Positions 34,428 through 43,903 of a DNA stretch of 64,000 nucleotides are shown one piece after another. The notes under the pieces were generated by a model. It saw only the letters and a list, made by a program, of their open reading frames with translations. It ran no database searches and was not told the DNA's origin. The DNA is from Flavobacterium pokkalii (GTDB lineage: Bacteria > Bacteroidota > Bacteroidia > Flavobacteriales > Flavobacteriaceae). Position 1 is the first letter of the stretch. Every line of letters begins with the position of its first letter. The stretch spans positions 1-64,000 of the forward strand of contig NZ_NASZ01000005.1 of the NCBI RefSeq assembly GCF_014596575.1, in the 5' to 3' direction. The translations under genes and the position numbers were made by a program.

Positions 34428-35804
34428 ATGTCCTTAGCTACTTATACCAAAGAGTTCTCCTATAATTTACGATTAGCCTATCCTATTATTTTGGGAATGT
34501 TAGGTCATACTGTTGTGGGAATTGTCGATAATGTGATGGTGGGTAAATTAGGCCCTGCTGAATTGGCTGCCGTTTCTTTGGCTAACAGTTTTGTGTTTAT
34601 AGCCATGTCTTTGGGAATTGGTTTTTCAACAGCCATTACACCTCTGGCTGCCGAAGCGGATGGCGAACAAAATATTGAAAAAGGCAGGAGTGTTTTTCAT
34701 CATGGCTTGTATTTATGTACTTTTTTAGGTTTTTTTCTGTTTGTGTTGGTCTTTTTTGCCAAACAGTTGATTGTTTTTATGGGACAGCCTGCTCATGTGG
34801 TGGATTTGGCTAAACCGTATCTCGATATCGTCGCTTTTTCGTTGATTCCGCTGATTATGTTTCAGGGTTACAAACAATTTGCCGACGGCATGAGTGAAAC
34901 CAAATATTCCATGTGGGCAACCATTTTAGGAAATGTGGTTAATGTGGTTTTGAATTATTTATTCATCTACGGAATTTGGTTTTTTCCCGCTTTAGGAATT
35001 GTGGGTGCTGCTATCGGAACGATTGTTTCCCGATTTGTAATGCTAGGTTATATGCATTACAAAATGCAGCGAAAACCGAAATTTCATCCTTTTTTTGAAG
35101 GTTTTTCAATTAAAGAATTAAAGAAGGAAATGAATCTTAAAATCATCCGATTGGGTGCCCCTTCTTCGATGCAAATGTTTTTTGAGGTAGCCTTATTTAC
35201 CAGTGCGGTTTGGTTGTCGGGAACGATTGGGGTTGCTAATCAGGCGGCGAATCAGATTGCCTTGAGTCTGGCTTCGTTTACTTTTATGTTTGCGATGGGA
35301 CTGAGTGTTGCGGCAACTATCAGAGTGGGCAATCAAAAAGGATTGGGCGATTATAAGAAAATGAAAATTGTAGCTTTTTCTATTTTTCTATTGGTGGTTT
35401 TGTTGGAAATATTCTTTGCGTTGTTTTTTATTTTGTTTCATCAGCAAATGCCTGAATTGTTTGTGAATATGAATGATGTTGCCAATTTAGCGGCCAATGC
35501 CGAAGTGGTAACGATAGCGGCTCAATTGCTTCTGGTAGCTGCAGTTTTTCAAATTTCCGATGGTATTCAGGTGGTGGTTTTAGGAGCTTTGCGTGGTTTG
35601 CAGGATGCTAAAATCCCGATGTTTATTACTTTTTTTGCCTATTGGGTTGTAGGTTTTCCGGTATCGGTTTATTTAGGATTATTTACTCAACTCAAAGCCG
35701 TGGGAATCTGGATAGGCTTATTGGCAGGTTTAACAACAGCAGCTTTATTTTTGTATCTTCGCTTCATCAGTTTAACAACCAAATTGATTCGGGAAAAACA
35801 TTAG
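34428..35804 (+). CDS. MATE-family multidrug efflux transporter
   Basis: The 458-residue inner-membrane protein has about twelve hydrophobic helices in two halves. Segments such as GMLGHTVVGIVDNVMVGKLGPAELAA in the first half and FFEVALFTSAVWLSGTIGVANQAANQIALSLASFTFM in the second are typical of MATE antiporters of the NorM/DinF kind. They expel cationic drugs or metabolites using Na+ or H+ gradients. The substrate cannot be told. A small acidic gene follows 30 bases later. Confidence 0.94.
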   Translation: MSLATYTKEFSYNLRLAYPIILGMLGHTVVGIVDNVMVGKLGPAELAAVSLANSFVFIAMSLGIGFSTAITPLAAEADGEQNIEKGRSVFHHGLYLCTFLGFFLFVLVFFAKQLIVFMGQPAHVVDLAKPYLDIVAFSLIPLIMFQGYKQFADGMSETKYSMWATILGNVVNVVLNYLFIYGIWFFPALGIVGAAIGTIVSRFVMLGYMHYKMQRKPKFHPFFEGFSIKELKKEMNLKIIRLGAPSSMQMFFEVALFTSAVWLSGTIGVANQAANQIALSLASFTFMFAMGLSVAATIRVGNQKGLGDYKKMKIVAFSIFLLVVLLEIFFALFFILFHQQMPELFVNMNDVANLAANAEVVTIAAQLLLVAAVFQISDGIQVVVLGALRGLQDAKIPMFITFFAYWVVGFPVSVYLGLFTQLKAVGIWIGLLAGLTTAALFLYLRFISLTTKLIREKH

Positions 35805-35834
35805 CAGCAAATAAAAAATCAAATTATAAATAAA

Positions 35835-36065
35835 ATGGAATTACCAAAATTTGTACTCGGCGACAATACCGATTTTCCGGATGATATTTTTATCATTCAT
35901 TTAGATTATCCAAGATTTATTATCAATTTAAAAGATGATGAAGTGGAAATTATGGAAGAACCTGAAGATTTGGATGAGGCCGAATTAAATGCCGAAATGG
36001 AGAGTTTAATTGAACAGGCGAATGCTTTTTATGACAGAGAAATGGAACGCTATGAGCAGGACTAA
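35835..36065 (+). CDS. small acidic conserved hypothetical protein
   Basis: The 76-residue protein is strongly acidic: PEDLDEAELNAEMESLIEQ. It begins with LPKFVLGDNTDFPDDIFIIHLDYPRFI. I do not recognise its function. Its position, just after the MATE gene, and its readable codon pattern suggest a real gene. Its stop overlaps the convergent meaB stop region by four bases. Confidence 0.75.
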   Translation: MELPKFVLGDNTDFPDDIFIIHLDYPRFIINLKDDEVEIMEEPEDLDEAELNAEMESLIEQANAFYDREMERYEQD

Positions 36066-37129
36066 GTTCTGAGGTTTTTGTAGGTTTCTAATAATAACTG
36101 AGCGGCTGCAAAAGGTGAAGTTTCATTGTTTTGCACCGCTTTTTTAGTTTCTTTCAATACATTTTGAATTTGAGGATGGTTAAAAAAGTCCTGTTTTAAT
36201 TGATCATTAATGGTTTCTGTTAGCCAATAGTCATTTTGTTCGGCTCTTTTACGGTTAAAATAACCATTGTTTTTGGTTGTTTCTACATAGTTTAAAATAA
36301 TTTTTTCTACTTCCGGAATACCTTCCTGAGTTTTAGAACTACAGGTGGTTACTGTTGGAATCCAACCTGACTTTTTTGGTGGAAAATAATGTAAAGCTCG
36401 ACTCAATTCGGTTTTTGTTAATGTAGTTTTGGGAATATTGTCTCCATCCGATTTTGTAATGACAATTGCGTCGGCCATTTCTATAATTCCTCTTTTGATG
36501 CCTTGCAATTCATCACCGGCTCCAGTAATTTGTAATAATAAAAAGAAATCGACCATGCTGTGAACGGCAATTTCACTTTGACCAACACCCACCGTTTCAA
36601 TGATAATAGTATCAAATCCGGCGGCTTCACAAAGCGTAATGGTTTCTCTGGTTTTTCGGGCTACACCGCCCAGAGTTTCTCCTGAAGCCGAAGGACGCAC
36701 ATAAGCATTGGGATCTTTGGATAATTTTTCCATTCGGGTTTTGTCTCCTAAAATACTGCCGTGCGAAACGGCACTACTGGGATCAATTGTCAGAACGGCT
36801 ACTTTTTTACCCTGATGAGTCAAATGTTTACCAAAAACTTCAATGAAACTGCTTTTTCCAACTCCGGGAACGCCCGTGATTCCTATTCGAATGGATGAAT
36901 TGGCATGTGGTAAGCAGCCATTGATAACTGTATTTGCTTTAGCGAAATGATTCGGATTGTTGCTTTCGATTAAAGTAATCGCCCGACTCAATGCAGTGGT
37001 GTCTCCTGCAATAATTTGAGCAATAAGTTCTTCGGCTTCAGGTTGTACCATTCTGGCCTGACGAACTTTTTTTAAGACCGAAGGGTTGAAGTTCTCAGGG
37101 TTTTCGTGATGGTTTTTATCCTTTTTCAA
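36062..37129 (-). CDS. meaB: methylmalonyl-CoA mutase-associated GTPase MeaB
   Basis: This G3E GTPase protects and reloads the B12-dependent mutase. Its 355 residues have P-loop GVPGVGKSS (about 87-95), the segment VLTIDPSSAVSHGSILGDKTRM, ETVGVGQSE (switch region) and VITKSDGDN (NKxD equivalent TKSD). The start is TTG at 37129; no in-frame ATG lies near by. A -7-like TATTTTTA sits just upstream. It is separate from the mutAB genes at 117-3683, with which it functions. Confidence 0.92.
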   Translation of the reverse strand: MKKDKNHHENPENFNPSVLKKVRQARMVQPEAEELIAQIIAGDTTALSRAITLIESNNPNHFAKANTVINGCLPHANSSIRIGITGVPGVGKSSFIEVFGKHLTHQGKKVAVLTIDPSSAVSHGSILGDKTRMEKLSKDPNAYVRPSASGETLGGVARKTRETITLCEAAGFDTIIIETVGVGQSEIAVHSMVDFFLLLQITGAGDELQGIKRGIIEMADAIVITKSDGDNIPKTTLTKTELSRALHYFPPKKSGWIPTVTTCSSKTQEGIPEVEKIILNYVETTKNNGYFNRKRAEQNDYWLTETINDQLKQDFFNHPQIQNVLKETKKAVQNNETSPFAAAQLLLETYKNLRT

Positions 37130-37216
37130 AATACAGATGCTTTACGTAAAAATAATACAATAAAGATAAAAATTTTGATAATGCTATTAAGGTTATGATA
37201 CTAGCAAATTAGTAAA

Positions 37217-37224
37217 TATCTTTG
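37217..37224 (+). promoter_or_regulatory. -7 element of the AEC transporter gene
   Basis: TATCTTTG matches TAnnTTTG and lies seven bases before the start codon, so the transcript would be nearly leaderless. Confidence 0.5.
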
Positions 37225-37231
37225 CAGCACT

Positions 37232-38143
37232 ATGATTAATATACTGCTGATTTTTGTCTATTTACTGCTGGGTGTTGCTTTGCAATACGTTAAATGGTTT
37301 CCTTCCGATAGCTATAAACTCATTAATAAGTTTGTCGTTTACATCTGTCTTCCGGCTTTAGCTTTATACTATATTCCAAAAGTGCATTGGGATAATCAAT
37401 TGTTGTACTTGATAGGAGTTACCTGGATAGGTTTTAGTCTTGCTTTCTTTTTATTTCGCTTTCTGGGAAAAAAATACGGATGGTCGAAAAAATTAGTAGG
37501 TTGCTTGATTATTACCGCCGGTTTAGGAAATACGTCTTTTTTGGGCTATCCCATAGTGAATGCATTATATGGTTCCGAAGGATTAAAAATGGCTATTTTA
37601 GTTGACCAACCAGGAACTTTTGTAGTGCTTTCAACTCTTGCTGTTGTAGTAGCTACGCTGTATTCTAAAGAAGCAACCAGCGGTGCTGAAATAGTGAAGA
37701 AAGTCATGTTGTTTCCGCCTTTTATATGCTTTTTAGTGGCTGTTTTTGCTAATGTTTTGGATCTGGATTTTCATGATTATTTTCAATTGGCTTTCCAGAA
37801 ATTAGGCAGTTTGCTCACGCCTTTAGCAATGATTTCAGTTGGTTTACAATTGCATTTTGACAGCCGAAGCCAACATTGGAAATTTCTTTGGATTGGTTTG
37901 GCTTATAAATTACTAATTACACCGGCGCTATTGTTTTTATTATATGTTGTTATCTTAAAACAACACGGTTTAATGATTCAGGTAGCATTGATTGAGGCAG
38001 CCATGGCGCCTATGATTATGGCAAGTATTCTGGCTACTTCTCACGGATTAAAACCAAGGCTGAGTAGTATGATGATTGGTTTTGGGATTCCTATTTCCTT
38101 TGTTACGCTCGCTTTTTGGTATTTTGTTTTGCAGTATATTTAA
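37232..38143 (+). CDS. AEC-family transporter (auxin efflux carrier type)
   Basis: The 303-residue membrane protein has about ten predicted helices. It shows AEC features such as GLGNTSFLGYPIVNALYGSEGLKMAILVDQPGTF in the middle and QVALIEAAMAPMIMASILATSHG near the end. Relatives export malate, malonate or other small acids; the substrate here is unknown. It is divergent from meaB and followed by a peroxiredoxin gene on the same strand. Confidence 0.9.
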   Translation: MINILLIFVYLLLGVALQYVKWFPSDSYKLINKFVVYICLPALALYYIPKVHWDNQLLYLIGVTWIGFSLAFFLFRFLGKKYGWSKKLVGCLIITAGLGNTSFLGYPIVNALYGSEGLKMAILVDQPGTFVVLSTLAVVVATLYSKEATSGAEIVKKVMLFPPFICFLVAVFANVLDLDFHDYFQLAFQKLGSLLTPLAMISVGLQLHFDSRSQHWKFLWIGLAYKLLITPALLFLLYVVILKQHGLMIQVALIEAAMAPMIMASILATSHGLKPRLSSMMIGFGIPISFVTLAFWYFVLQYI

Positions 38144-38241
38144 AACAAGTTTTTGTCTTTAACAAACATTTATCTCTGCAAAAAAACTAAGGTTAACTTT
38201 TTTTTGACTAATTTTATAGGACTTATATAAAATTAGAAACT

Positions 38242-38880
38242 ATGGCAACAATACGATTAGGCGATATCGCTCCCGACTTTAAAGCAGAAACCACACAGGG
38301 AACTGTACAATTTCATGAATGGTTAGGGGATTCCTGGGGTGTTTTATTTTCACATCCTTCAGATTTTACTCCTGTTTGTACAACTGAATTAGGAACTGTG
38401 GCGAATTATTTCCCTGAATTTCAAAAAAGAAATACCAAAGTAATTGCTTTGAGTGTTGACGGATTAGAATCACACCTAAACTGGATTAAAGATATTGAGG
38501 AAACTCAAAATGTTACTTTGCAATACCCAATTATCGCAGACGAAAATAAAGAAGTAGCCAATTTGTATGATATGATTCATCCTAATGCAAATGATACTTT
38601 TACAGTTCGTTCAGTATTTATTATTGGAGCTGATAAAAAAGTGAAATTAATCCTGACGTACCCAGCTTCAACAGGACGTAATTTTGACGAATTATTACGT
38701 GTAATTGACAGTTTGCAATTAACGGCTAATTATAGTGTGGCAACGCCGGCTAACTGGAATGATGGTCAGGATGTGGTGATTTCGCCTTCCATTCCGGATG
38801 AAGATATTCCTGCAAAATTCCCAAAAGGATTTCAGCGTATTAAATATTATTTGAGAATGACGCCGCAGCCGAATAAGTAA
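38242..38880 (+). CDS. peroxiredoxin (1-Cys, Prx6 type)
   Basis: The 212-residue enzyme reduces hydrogen peroxide and alkyl hydroperoxides. The peroxidatic Cys lies in HPSDFTPVCTTELG (about 43-48), with the conserved Arg further on. The long C-terminal part (YPASTGRNFDELLRVIDSLQL and then NDGQDVVISPSIP) is typical of Prx6 proteins. No second conserved Cys is seen, so a 1-Cys mechanism with an external thiol donor is likely. A terminator follows 18 bases after the stop. Confidence 0.95.
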   Translation: MATIRLGDIAPDFKAETTQGTVQFHEWLGDSWGVLFSHPSDFTPVCTTELGTVANYFPEFQKRNTKVIALSVDGLESHLNWIKDIEETQNVTLQYPIIADENKEVANLYDMIHPNANDTFTVRSVFIIGADKKVKLILTYPASTGRNFDELLRVIDSLQLTANYSVATPANWNDGQDVVISPSIPDEDIPAKFPKGFQRIKYYLRMTPQPNK

Positions 38881-38898
38881 TTTTTAGGTTTTGAGAAT

Positions 38899-38935
38899 AA
38901 AAAAGGAACTCTGTATTTTACTGAGTTCCTTTTTG
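38899..38935 (+). terminator. terminator after the peroxiredoxin gene
   Basis: AAAAAGGAACTC pairs with GAGTTCCTTTTT across an 11-base loop, followed by TTTG. Confidence 0.85.
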
Positions 38936-38950
38936 CTTTGTATAGCTTTT

Positions 38951-38982
38951 AGTGAGATTGCTTCGCTGCGCTCGCAATGACT
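38951..38982. repeat. GATTGCTTCG/CGCAATGAC palindromic repeat
   Basis: GAGATTGCTTCG, CTGCGCT and CGCAATGAC form a compact element with the same outer parts as the one at 5874-5911. It lies between the convergent peroxiredoxin and nudK-like genes. Confidence 0.75.
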
Positions 38983-38984
38983 CA

Positions 38985-39566
38985 TTAAAATCCTAAATTG
39001 ATTTTTGCATACTGCAATAACATAATTGTTTTGGCATCTTTTAGCTCCCCACTGGCAATCATGTTGTAGGCTTCGTCAAAAGGCATTTCTAAGACTTCAA
39101 TGTTTTCCTGTTCTTCTTCCAGTCCGCCACCTTCACTTACTTTCATAGAAGCGTTATATTCGCCTATAAAAAGATAAAGAATTTCAGTTATCGCTCCGGG
39201 AGACATATAAGTTTCCATAACTTTTTCCACTTTAGAAATGCGGTAACCGGTTTCTTCTTCGGTTTCTCGAATGATGCATTGTTCCGGTTCGTCCTGATCT
39301 AATAAGCCGGCACAAACTTCTACCATCATTCCGCTTGTGTTTCCGTTTAAATAAGTTGGTAAACGAAATTGACGGGTTAAGACGATGTTGCGGTTTTCTT
39401 TGTTGTACAGTAAGATAGCTGCTCCGTTTCCGCGGTCATACACCTCTCTTTTTTGGGTAATAATGCTGTTGTCGGCTTTGTGATAATCAAAAGTTACATT
39501 GTTGAGGATGTACCAGTTATCCGAAAGTAATTCTGTTTTTTGAATGTCTATTTTTGGGTTGTGCAT
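38985..39566 (-). CDS. nudK: Nudix hydrolase, GDP-mannose pyrophosphatase (NudK) type
   Basis: The 193-residue protein has the Nudix box within CAGLLDQDEPEQCIIRETEEETGYRI (about 87-110), including the REx2EE acidic metal ligands. The overall segments NGAAILLYN, LTRQFRLPTYLNGN and MSPGAITEILYLFIGEY match the NudK subgroup, which hydrolyses GDP-mannose and related sugar nucleotides. It lies downstream of purA on the same strand, separated by a hairpin terminator. Confidence 0.9.
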   Translation of the reverse strand: MHNPKIDIQKTELLSDNWYILNNVTFDYHKADNSIITQKREVYDRGNGAAILLYNKENRNIVLTRQFRLPTYLNGNTSGMMVEVCAGLLDQDEPEQCIIRETEEETGYRISKVEKVMETYMSPGAITEILYLFIGEYNASMKVSEGGGLEEEQENIEVLEMPFDEAYNMIASGELKDAKTIMLLQYAKINLGF

Positions 39567-39589
39567 AAAGGTGTGATAGTTTTGGATAT

Positions 39590-39618
39590 AAAAAAACGCT
39601 CTGAATTTTCAGAGCGTT
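39590..39618 (-). terminator. terminator after purA
   Basis: AACGCTCTGA pairs with TCAGAGCGTT across the loop ATTT. On the minus strand the stem is followed by a run of T, as expected for purA. Confidence 0.9.
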
Positions 39619-39628
39619 AGTTGTTGTC

Positions 39629-40900
39629 TTATTTTGTGATAGTTTGTTTTCTGTCCGGACCAACAGAAACAATCTTGATAGGCACTTCAAGCTCTTTTTC
39701 GATGTACTCGATATATTCTTTCAATTCAACCGGTAATTCATCATAAGTAGTCATTCCTGTTAAATCCTGTTTCCAACCTTTGAATTCTTTGTAAACCGGA
39801 GAAACATTCTCTTCTTCTACATTGTATGGGAAATGAGCAATATTTTTTCCTTTATAGTTGTATTCTGTGCAAACTTTTAAAGTATCGAAACCAGAAAGTA
39901 CATCTGCTTTCATCATCATTAATTGGGTTACACCATTAACTTGTACTGCGTATTTCAAAGCAACTAAGTCTAACCATCCGCAACGTCTGGCTCTTCCGGT
40001 TACGGAACCAAATTCGTTTCCTACTTTAGCCATAGTAGCACCTACTTCGTCAAAAAGTTCTGTAGGGAATGGGCCGCTACCTACACGAGTCGTGTAAGCT
40101 TTGAAAATTCCGTAAACTTCTTTGATTTTGTTAGGAGCAATTCCTAAACCGGTACAAGCTCCGGCAGCTGTAGTGTTAGATGAAGTTACAAAAGGGTAAG
40201 TTCCAAAATCAACATCTAATAATGAACCCTGAGCTCCTTCGCATAAAATAGATTTTCCTGCTTTTTGAGCCTGATACATATATTCTTCACTGTCGATGAA
40301 TTCTAATTTTTTGATTTCATCGATAGCTTCAAAAAATTCGGCTTCTAATTCAGCCAGATTGTATTGTAATTCTACACCGTAGAAAGCAATCATTGCTTCG
40401 TGTTTGTCAGCTAAAGAGCGGTATCTTTCTTTGAAATCTTCTAATTCGATGTCTCCTACACGCAATCCGTTTCTGCCTGTTTTGTCCATGTAAGTTGGAC
40501 CAATACCTTTAAGAGTAGAACCAATTTTTGCTTTCCCTTTAGAAGCTTCAGAAGCAGCGTCTAATAAACGGTGAGTAGGTAAGATTAAGTGTGCTTTTCT
40601 GGAAATGATTAATTTCTTTTTGATATCCATATCAAATTTAGCCAATCCTTCGATTTCTTTTTGAAAAACTACAGGATCGATTACAACACCATTTCCAATA
40701 ACATTTACCGCTGATTTATGGAAAATTCCGGAAGGAATGGTTCTAAGTACGTGTTTTATTCCGTCAAATTCTAAAGTGTGTCCGGCATTTGGACCTCCTT
40801 GAAAACGGGCGATAATATCGTAATTTGAGGTAAGAACGTCAACAATTTTTCCTTTTCCTTCATCTCCCCATTGTAATCCTAGTAATAAATCTACGGTCAT
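39629..40900 (-). CDS. purA: adenylosuccinate synthase
   Basis: This enzyme forms adenylosuccinate from IMP, Asp and GTP on the way to AMP. Its 423 residues include GLQWGDEGKGKIVDVL at residues 7-22 with the GTP-binding loop, FQGGPNAGHTL, ILCEGAQGSLLDVDFGTYPFVTSSNTTAAGA, and PTELFDEVG near the base-binding site. The length fits the family. The gene is followed by its own terminator. The fur homologue is the next gene upstream on the same strand. Confidence 0.97.
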   Translation of the reverse strand: MTVDLLLGLQWGDEGKGKIVDVLTSNYDIIARFQGGPNAGHTLEFDGIKHVLRTIPSGIFHKSAVNVIGNGVVIDPVVFQKEIEGLAKFDMDIKKKLIISRKAHLILPTHRLLDAASEASKGKAKIGSTLKGIGPTYMDKTGRNGLRVGDIELEDFKERYRSLADKHEAMIAFYGVELQYNLAELEAEFFEAIDEIKKLEFIDSEEYMYQAQKAGKSILCEGAQGSLLDVDFGTYPFVTSSNTTAAGACTGLGIAPNKIKEVYGIFKAYTTRVGSGPFPTELFDEVGATMAKVGNEFGSVTGRARRCGWLDLVALKYAVQVNGVTQLMMMKADVLSGFDTLKVCTEYNYKGKNIAHFPYNVEEENVSPVYKEFKGWKQDLTGMTTYDELPVELKEYIEYIEKELEVPIKIVSVGPDRKQTITK

Positions 40901-40970
40901 TTTAATTTATTTATTAATCTTTAATTTGTTTTAGCAGACATTAATAAATCTGCGTTTTTAACTAAATGTG

Positions 40971-41456
40971 TTATTGATTTTCTTCTTTTTGTTCTTCTTT
41001 CTTAGATCCTTTTTTGGTGCCGTAAAAATACAAGGAATGATTGGAAATTTCTACATCAAAAATTTCTTCGATGGTTTTTTTGATGGTTTGTATTCTTGGA
41101 TCACAAAATTCAATCACGTCACCGGTATCAGTCATAATAAGGTGATCGTGTTGTTTGTCAAAATAGGATTTTTCATAATGTGCCTGATTTTGTCCAAATT
41201 GATGTTTGCGAACCAAAGCACAGTCTAACAGTAACTCAATAGTGTTGTACAGCGTAGCTCTACTCACACGATAGTTTTTGTTTTTCATTTTGATATACAG
41301 ATTTTCGATATCAAAATGCTCTTCGCTTTCATAGATTTCCTGAAGTATAGAGTAACGTTCAGGCGTTTTTCTATGCCCGTTTTTTTCAAGATACATTGTA
41401 AAAACATTTTTTACAATCTCCTGATTTTTGTCGTTATTTGTCGAAATAAGTGTCAT
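40971..41456 (-). CDS. Fur-family transcriptional repressor
   Basis: This winged-helix metal-dependent repressor has 161 residues, with helix-turn-helix segments [10 protein letters not shown] and [21 protein letters not shown]. The metal-binding stretch [28 protein letters not shown] contains the His/Asp ligands. The usual C-terminal CxxC structural zinc cysteines are absent, and the tail is charged. It could be Fur (iron) or PerR (peroxide). I chose the ATG at 41456, because a -7 element (TATCTTTG on the minus strand, 41463-41470) excludes the TTG at 41465. Confidence 0.9.
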   Translation of the reverse strand: MTLISTNNDKNQEIVKNVFTMYLEKNGHRKTPERYSILQEIYESEEHFDIENLYIKMKNKNYRVSRATLYNTIELLLDCALVRKHQFGQNQAHYEKSYFDKQHDHLIMTDTGDVIEFCDPRIQTIKKTIEEIFDVEISNHSLYFYGTKKGSKKEEQKEENQ

Positions 41457-41462
41457 ATTCGG

Positions 41463-41470
41463 CAAAGATA
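41463..41470 (-). promoter_or_regulatory. -7 element of the fur-like gene
   Basis: On the minus strand TATCTTTG matches TAnnTTTG. It ends seven bases before the chosen start, and therefore settles which start codon is used. Confidence 0.55.
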
Positions 41471-41581
41471 AATTATTATTTTAATAGTTTTCAAGTTTAA
41501 GTGCTTATAAGAGAATAATTTTGTTCTTTTTGTTTAGAAATGCATTGGAGATTTCTGAAAGAATTAGAGAAAAACATCTGC

Positions 41582-43804
41582 TTAATTTTTATAAACTCTG
41601 GTTACACGGTCAATTCCGTCAATTTTTTTAATATTTTCAATTAATTTTTTCAGGATTGTAATGTTTTGTACAATCACGGTTAATTGTCCCTTGAAAAGTC
41701 CGGCTTCACCGCTCAAGGAGATACTTTGAATGTTAACATTCATGTTGTTTGAAATAACTTTGGTTAATTCATTAGTTAAACCAATAGTGTCCATTCCAGT
41801 AATATTCAAAGTAGCTTTGAATTCCTGTTGAGAAGAGTCAATCCATTTGGCCTGCATAATGCGGTAAGCGTAATTAGATTGTAAAGAAATAGCATTAGGA
41901 CAATCTTTTTTGTGGACTTTAATTCCTTCGTTGATAGTTACAAAACCAAAAACCTGATCTCCTGGGATAGGATTACAGCAACTGGCCAATTTATAGTCTA
42001 ATTTGTCCTGTTCTTTTCCAAAAACAAGTAAATCATAGTTGTTGTTGATTACCGGTTTATGAATGTCAGTGTCAGCGGTATTGCTGCCCGGACGCTTGAT
42101 TTTGTTTTTAAAGAAATTAATTAAAGTGTTGCTTTTTTGAGCAGCAAAATCCTTTAATTGTTGGTTGTCAATGGTTCCCAGACCTACACGGTAAAATAAA
42201 TCCAGACTGGTTTTTAAGTGGAAATAATTTACCAACTCATTGACCACCGTTTCGTTCATGTTGATTTTTAGGTGTTTTAATTTACGGGTTAAAACTTCTT
42301 TTCCTTCTTCGGCAATTTTCTTGGTATTTTCATTAAGAACGTTTTTGATTTTATTCTTAGCTCTCGAAGTGGTTACATAATCTAACCAGTTGGCGGTAGG
42401 TTTTTGATTAGGTGAGGTGATAATTTCTACCTGATCCCCGCTTTTTAATTCGTGATTTAATGGAACTAATTTTCCGTTAACTCTCGTTCCTCGGGTTTTG
42501 ATACCAATTTCGGAGTGAATACTGAAGGCAAAATCTAGCGAAGTAGCACCTTTTGGTAACGATTTAATGTCTCCTTTTGGGGTAAACACATAGATTTCTT
42601 TAGAATACAAATTCATTTTGAAATCTTCGACAAAATCAATCGCATTAGTTTCCGAGTTTTCTAAGGCTTCTCTTAACAGATTTAGCCAAACATCTAAACC
42701 GCCTTCTTCCGAATCTCCATTTTTGTATTTGTAATGCGCCGCATATCCTTTTTCGGCAATTTCATCCATACGCTCAGAGCGAACCTGTACTTCAACCCAG
42801 CGTCCTTTTGGTCCCATTACAGTGATGTGCAGCGCTTCGTATCCTGTAGATTTAGGCGAAGAAATCCAGTCTCTTAATCGGCTAGGGCTGGGTCTGTAAT
42901 GGTCGGTAACGATAGAGTAGATTTTCCAGGCAAGGAATTTCTCGTCATGAGGATCGGATTTATAAACGATTCGCAGCGCAAATTTATCGTAAACTTCATC
43001 GAAGCTTACGTTTTGAGCTTTCATTTTTCTTCGAATTGAATAAATGGATTTCGGACGTCCTTTGATAATATAGTCTAAACCTTCAGCATCCAGAGAGGCT
43101 TTTAAAACATCCGAGATGTCTTTGATGTAAGCATCCTGTTGTTCTTTGGTTTCTTTGATTTTGCTTACAATGTCTTCGTAAACGGCAGGTTCGGTGTATT
43201 TTAAACCTAAATCTTCCAGTTTGGTTTTGATGTTGTAAAGTCCCAAACGATGTGCTAAAGGCGCATAAATGTATAAGGTTTCCGAAGCAATTTTTACCTG
43301 TTTGTAATCGTCCATGGATTCCATGGTTTGCATGTTGTGTAATCTGTCGGCAATTTTTATCAGAATTACACGAACATCATCGTACAAAGTCAGCAACATT
43401 TTTCGGAAATTTTCCGCCTGCATCGACACATTCATGTCTTTTTGTACGATAGAAATTTTAGTTAAGCCCTCTACCAGTTGGGCAACTTTAGGATTGAACA
43501 TACGTTCGATATCCTTAACCGTTGTAGGTGTGTCTTCAACTACATCGTGTAATAAGGCTGCGGCAATGGAAGTGGCTCCGAGTCCAATTTCGGAAGCTAC
43601 AATTTTAGCAACGGCAATTGGATGGAAAATATAAGCTTCGCCTGATTTTCTTCTTTGGTCTTTATGTGCTTCAACAGCAACGTCAAATGCTTTGCGTATT
43701 AGTTTTTTGTCTTCCGTAGTTAAAGTTTGGTAACTGATACGTAGTAATTCTTTGTATTCCTGAGCAATTGCTTTGTTCTCTTTTTCGATATCTATTTCTG
43801 TCAT
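41582..43804 (-). CDS. bifunctional (p)ppGpp synthetase/hydrolase (RelA/SpoT)
   Basis: The 740-residue alarmone enzyme has an HD hydrolase domain, with RRKSGEAYIFHPIAVA and LLHDVVEDTPTT (HD at about 89-90). The synthetase domain contains KGRPKSIYSIRRKMK (about 245-260) and the downstream RIVYKSDPHD. Then come TGS (VFTPKGDIKSLPKGATSLDFAF), a zinc-finger-like helical part and a C-terminal ACT domain. Both active sites look intact, as in the single Rel/SpoT of most Bacteroidota. It is transcribed alone, between the fur and trmH-like genes. Confidence 0.95.
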   Translation of the reverse strand: MTEIDIEKENKAIAQEYKELLRISYQTLTTEDKKLIRKAFDVAVEAHKDQRRKSGEAYIFHPIAVAKIVASEIGLGATSIAAALLHDVVEDTPTTVKDIERMFNPKVAQLVEGLTKISIVQKDMNVSMQAENFRKMLLTLYDDVRVILIKIADRLHNMQTMESMDDYKQVKIASETLYIYAPLAHRLGLYNIKTKLEDLGLKYTEPAVYEDIVSKIKETKEQQDAYIKDISDVLKASLDAEGLDYIIKGRPKSIYSIRRKMKAQNVSFDEVYDKFALRIVYKSDPHDEKFLAWKIYSIVTDHYRPSPSRLRDWISSPKSTGYEALHITVMGPKGRWVEVQVRSERMDEIAEKGYAAHYKYKNGDSEEGGLDVWLNLLREALENSETNAIDFVEDFKMNLYSKEIYVFTPKGDIKSLPKGATSLDFAFSIHSEIGIKTRGTRVNGKLVPLNHELKSGDQVEIITSPNQKPTANWLDYVTTSRAKNKIKNVLNENTKKIAEEGKEVLTRKLKHLKINMNETVVNELVNYFHLKTSLDLFYRVGLGTIDNQQLKDFAAQKSNTLINFFKNKIKRPGSNTADTDIHKPVINNNYDLLVFGKEQDKLDYKLASCCNPIPGDQVFGFVTINEGIKVHKKDCPNAISLQSNYAYRIMQAKWIDSSQQEFKATLNITGMDTIGLTNELTKVISNNMNVNIQSISLSGEAGLFKGQLTVIVQNITILKKLIENIKKIDGIDRVTRVYKN

Positions 43805-43861
43805 AATTGCAGGGTTGATTTTCTAAAAATAGCGATAAGTTCGCATATATGCAATAGGTTA

Positions 43862-43903
43862 GTTTAGAAGGTAGATTTTAGATTTTGGAATGTAATCTGA
43901 GAT
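43862..43903. repeat. AGATTTTAGATTTTGG-type repeat
   Basis: The short gap before the TrmH-type gene repeats the words TAGATTTTAGATTTT and AATCTGAGATCTAAAA, like the gaps before hisS (16375) and between NatA and NatB (21034). Confidence 0.5.
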
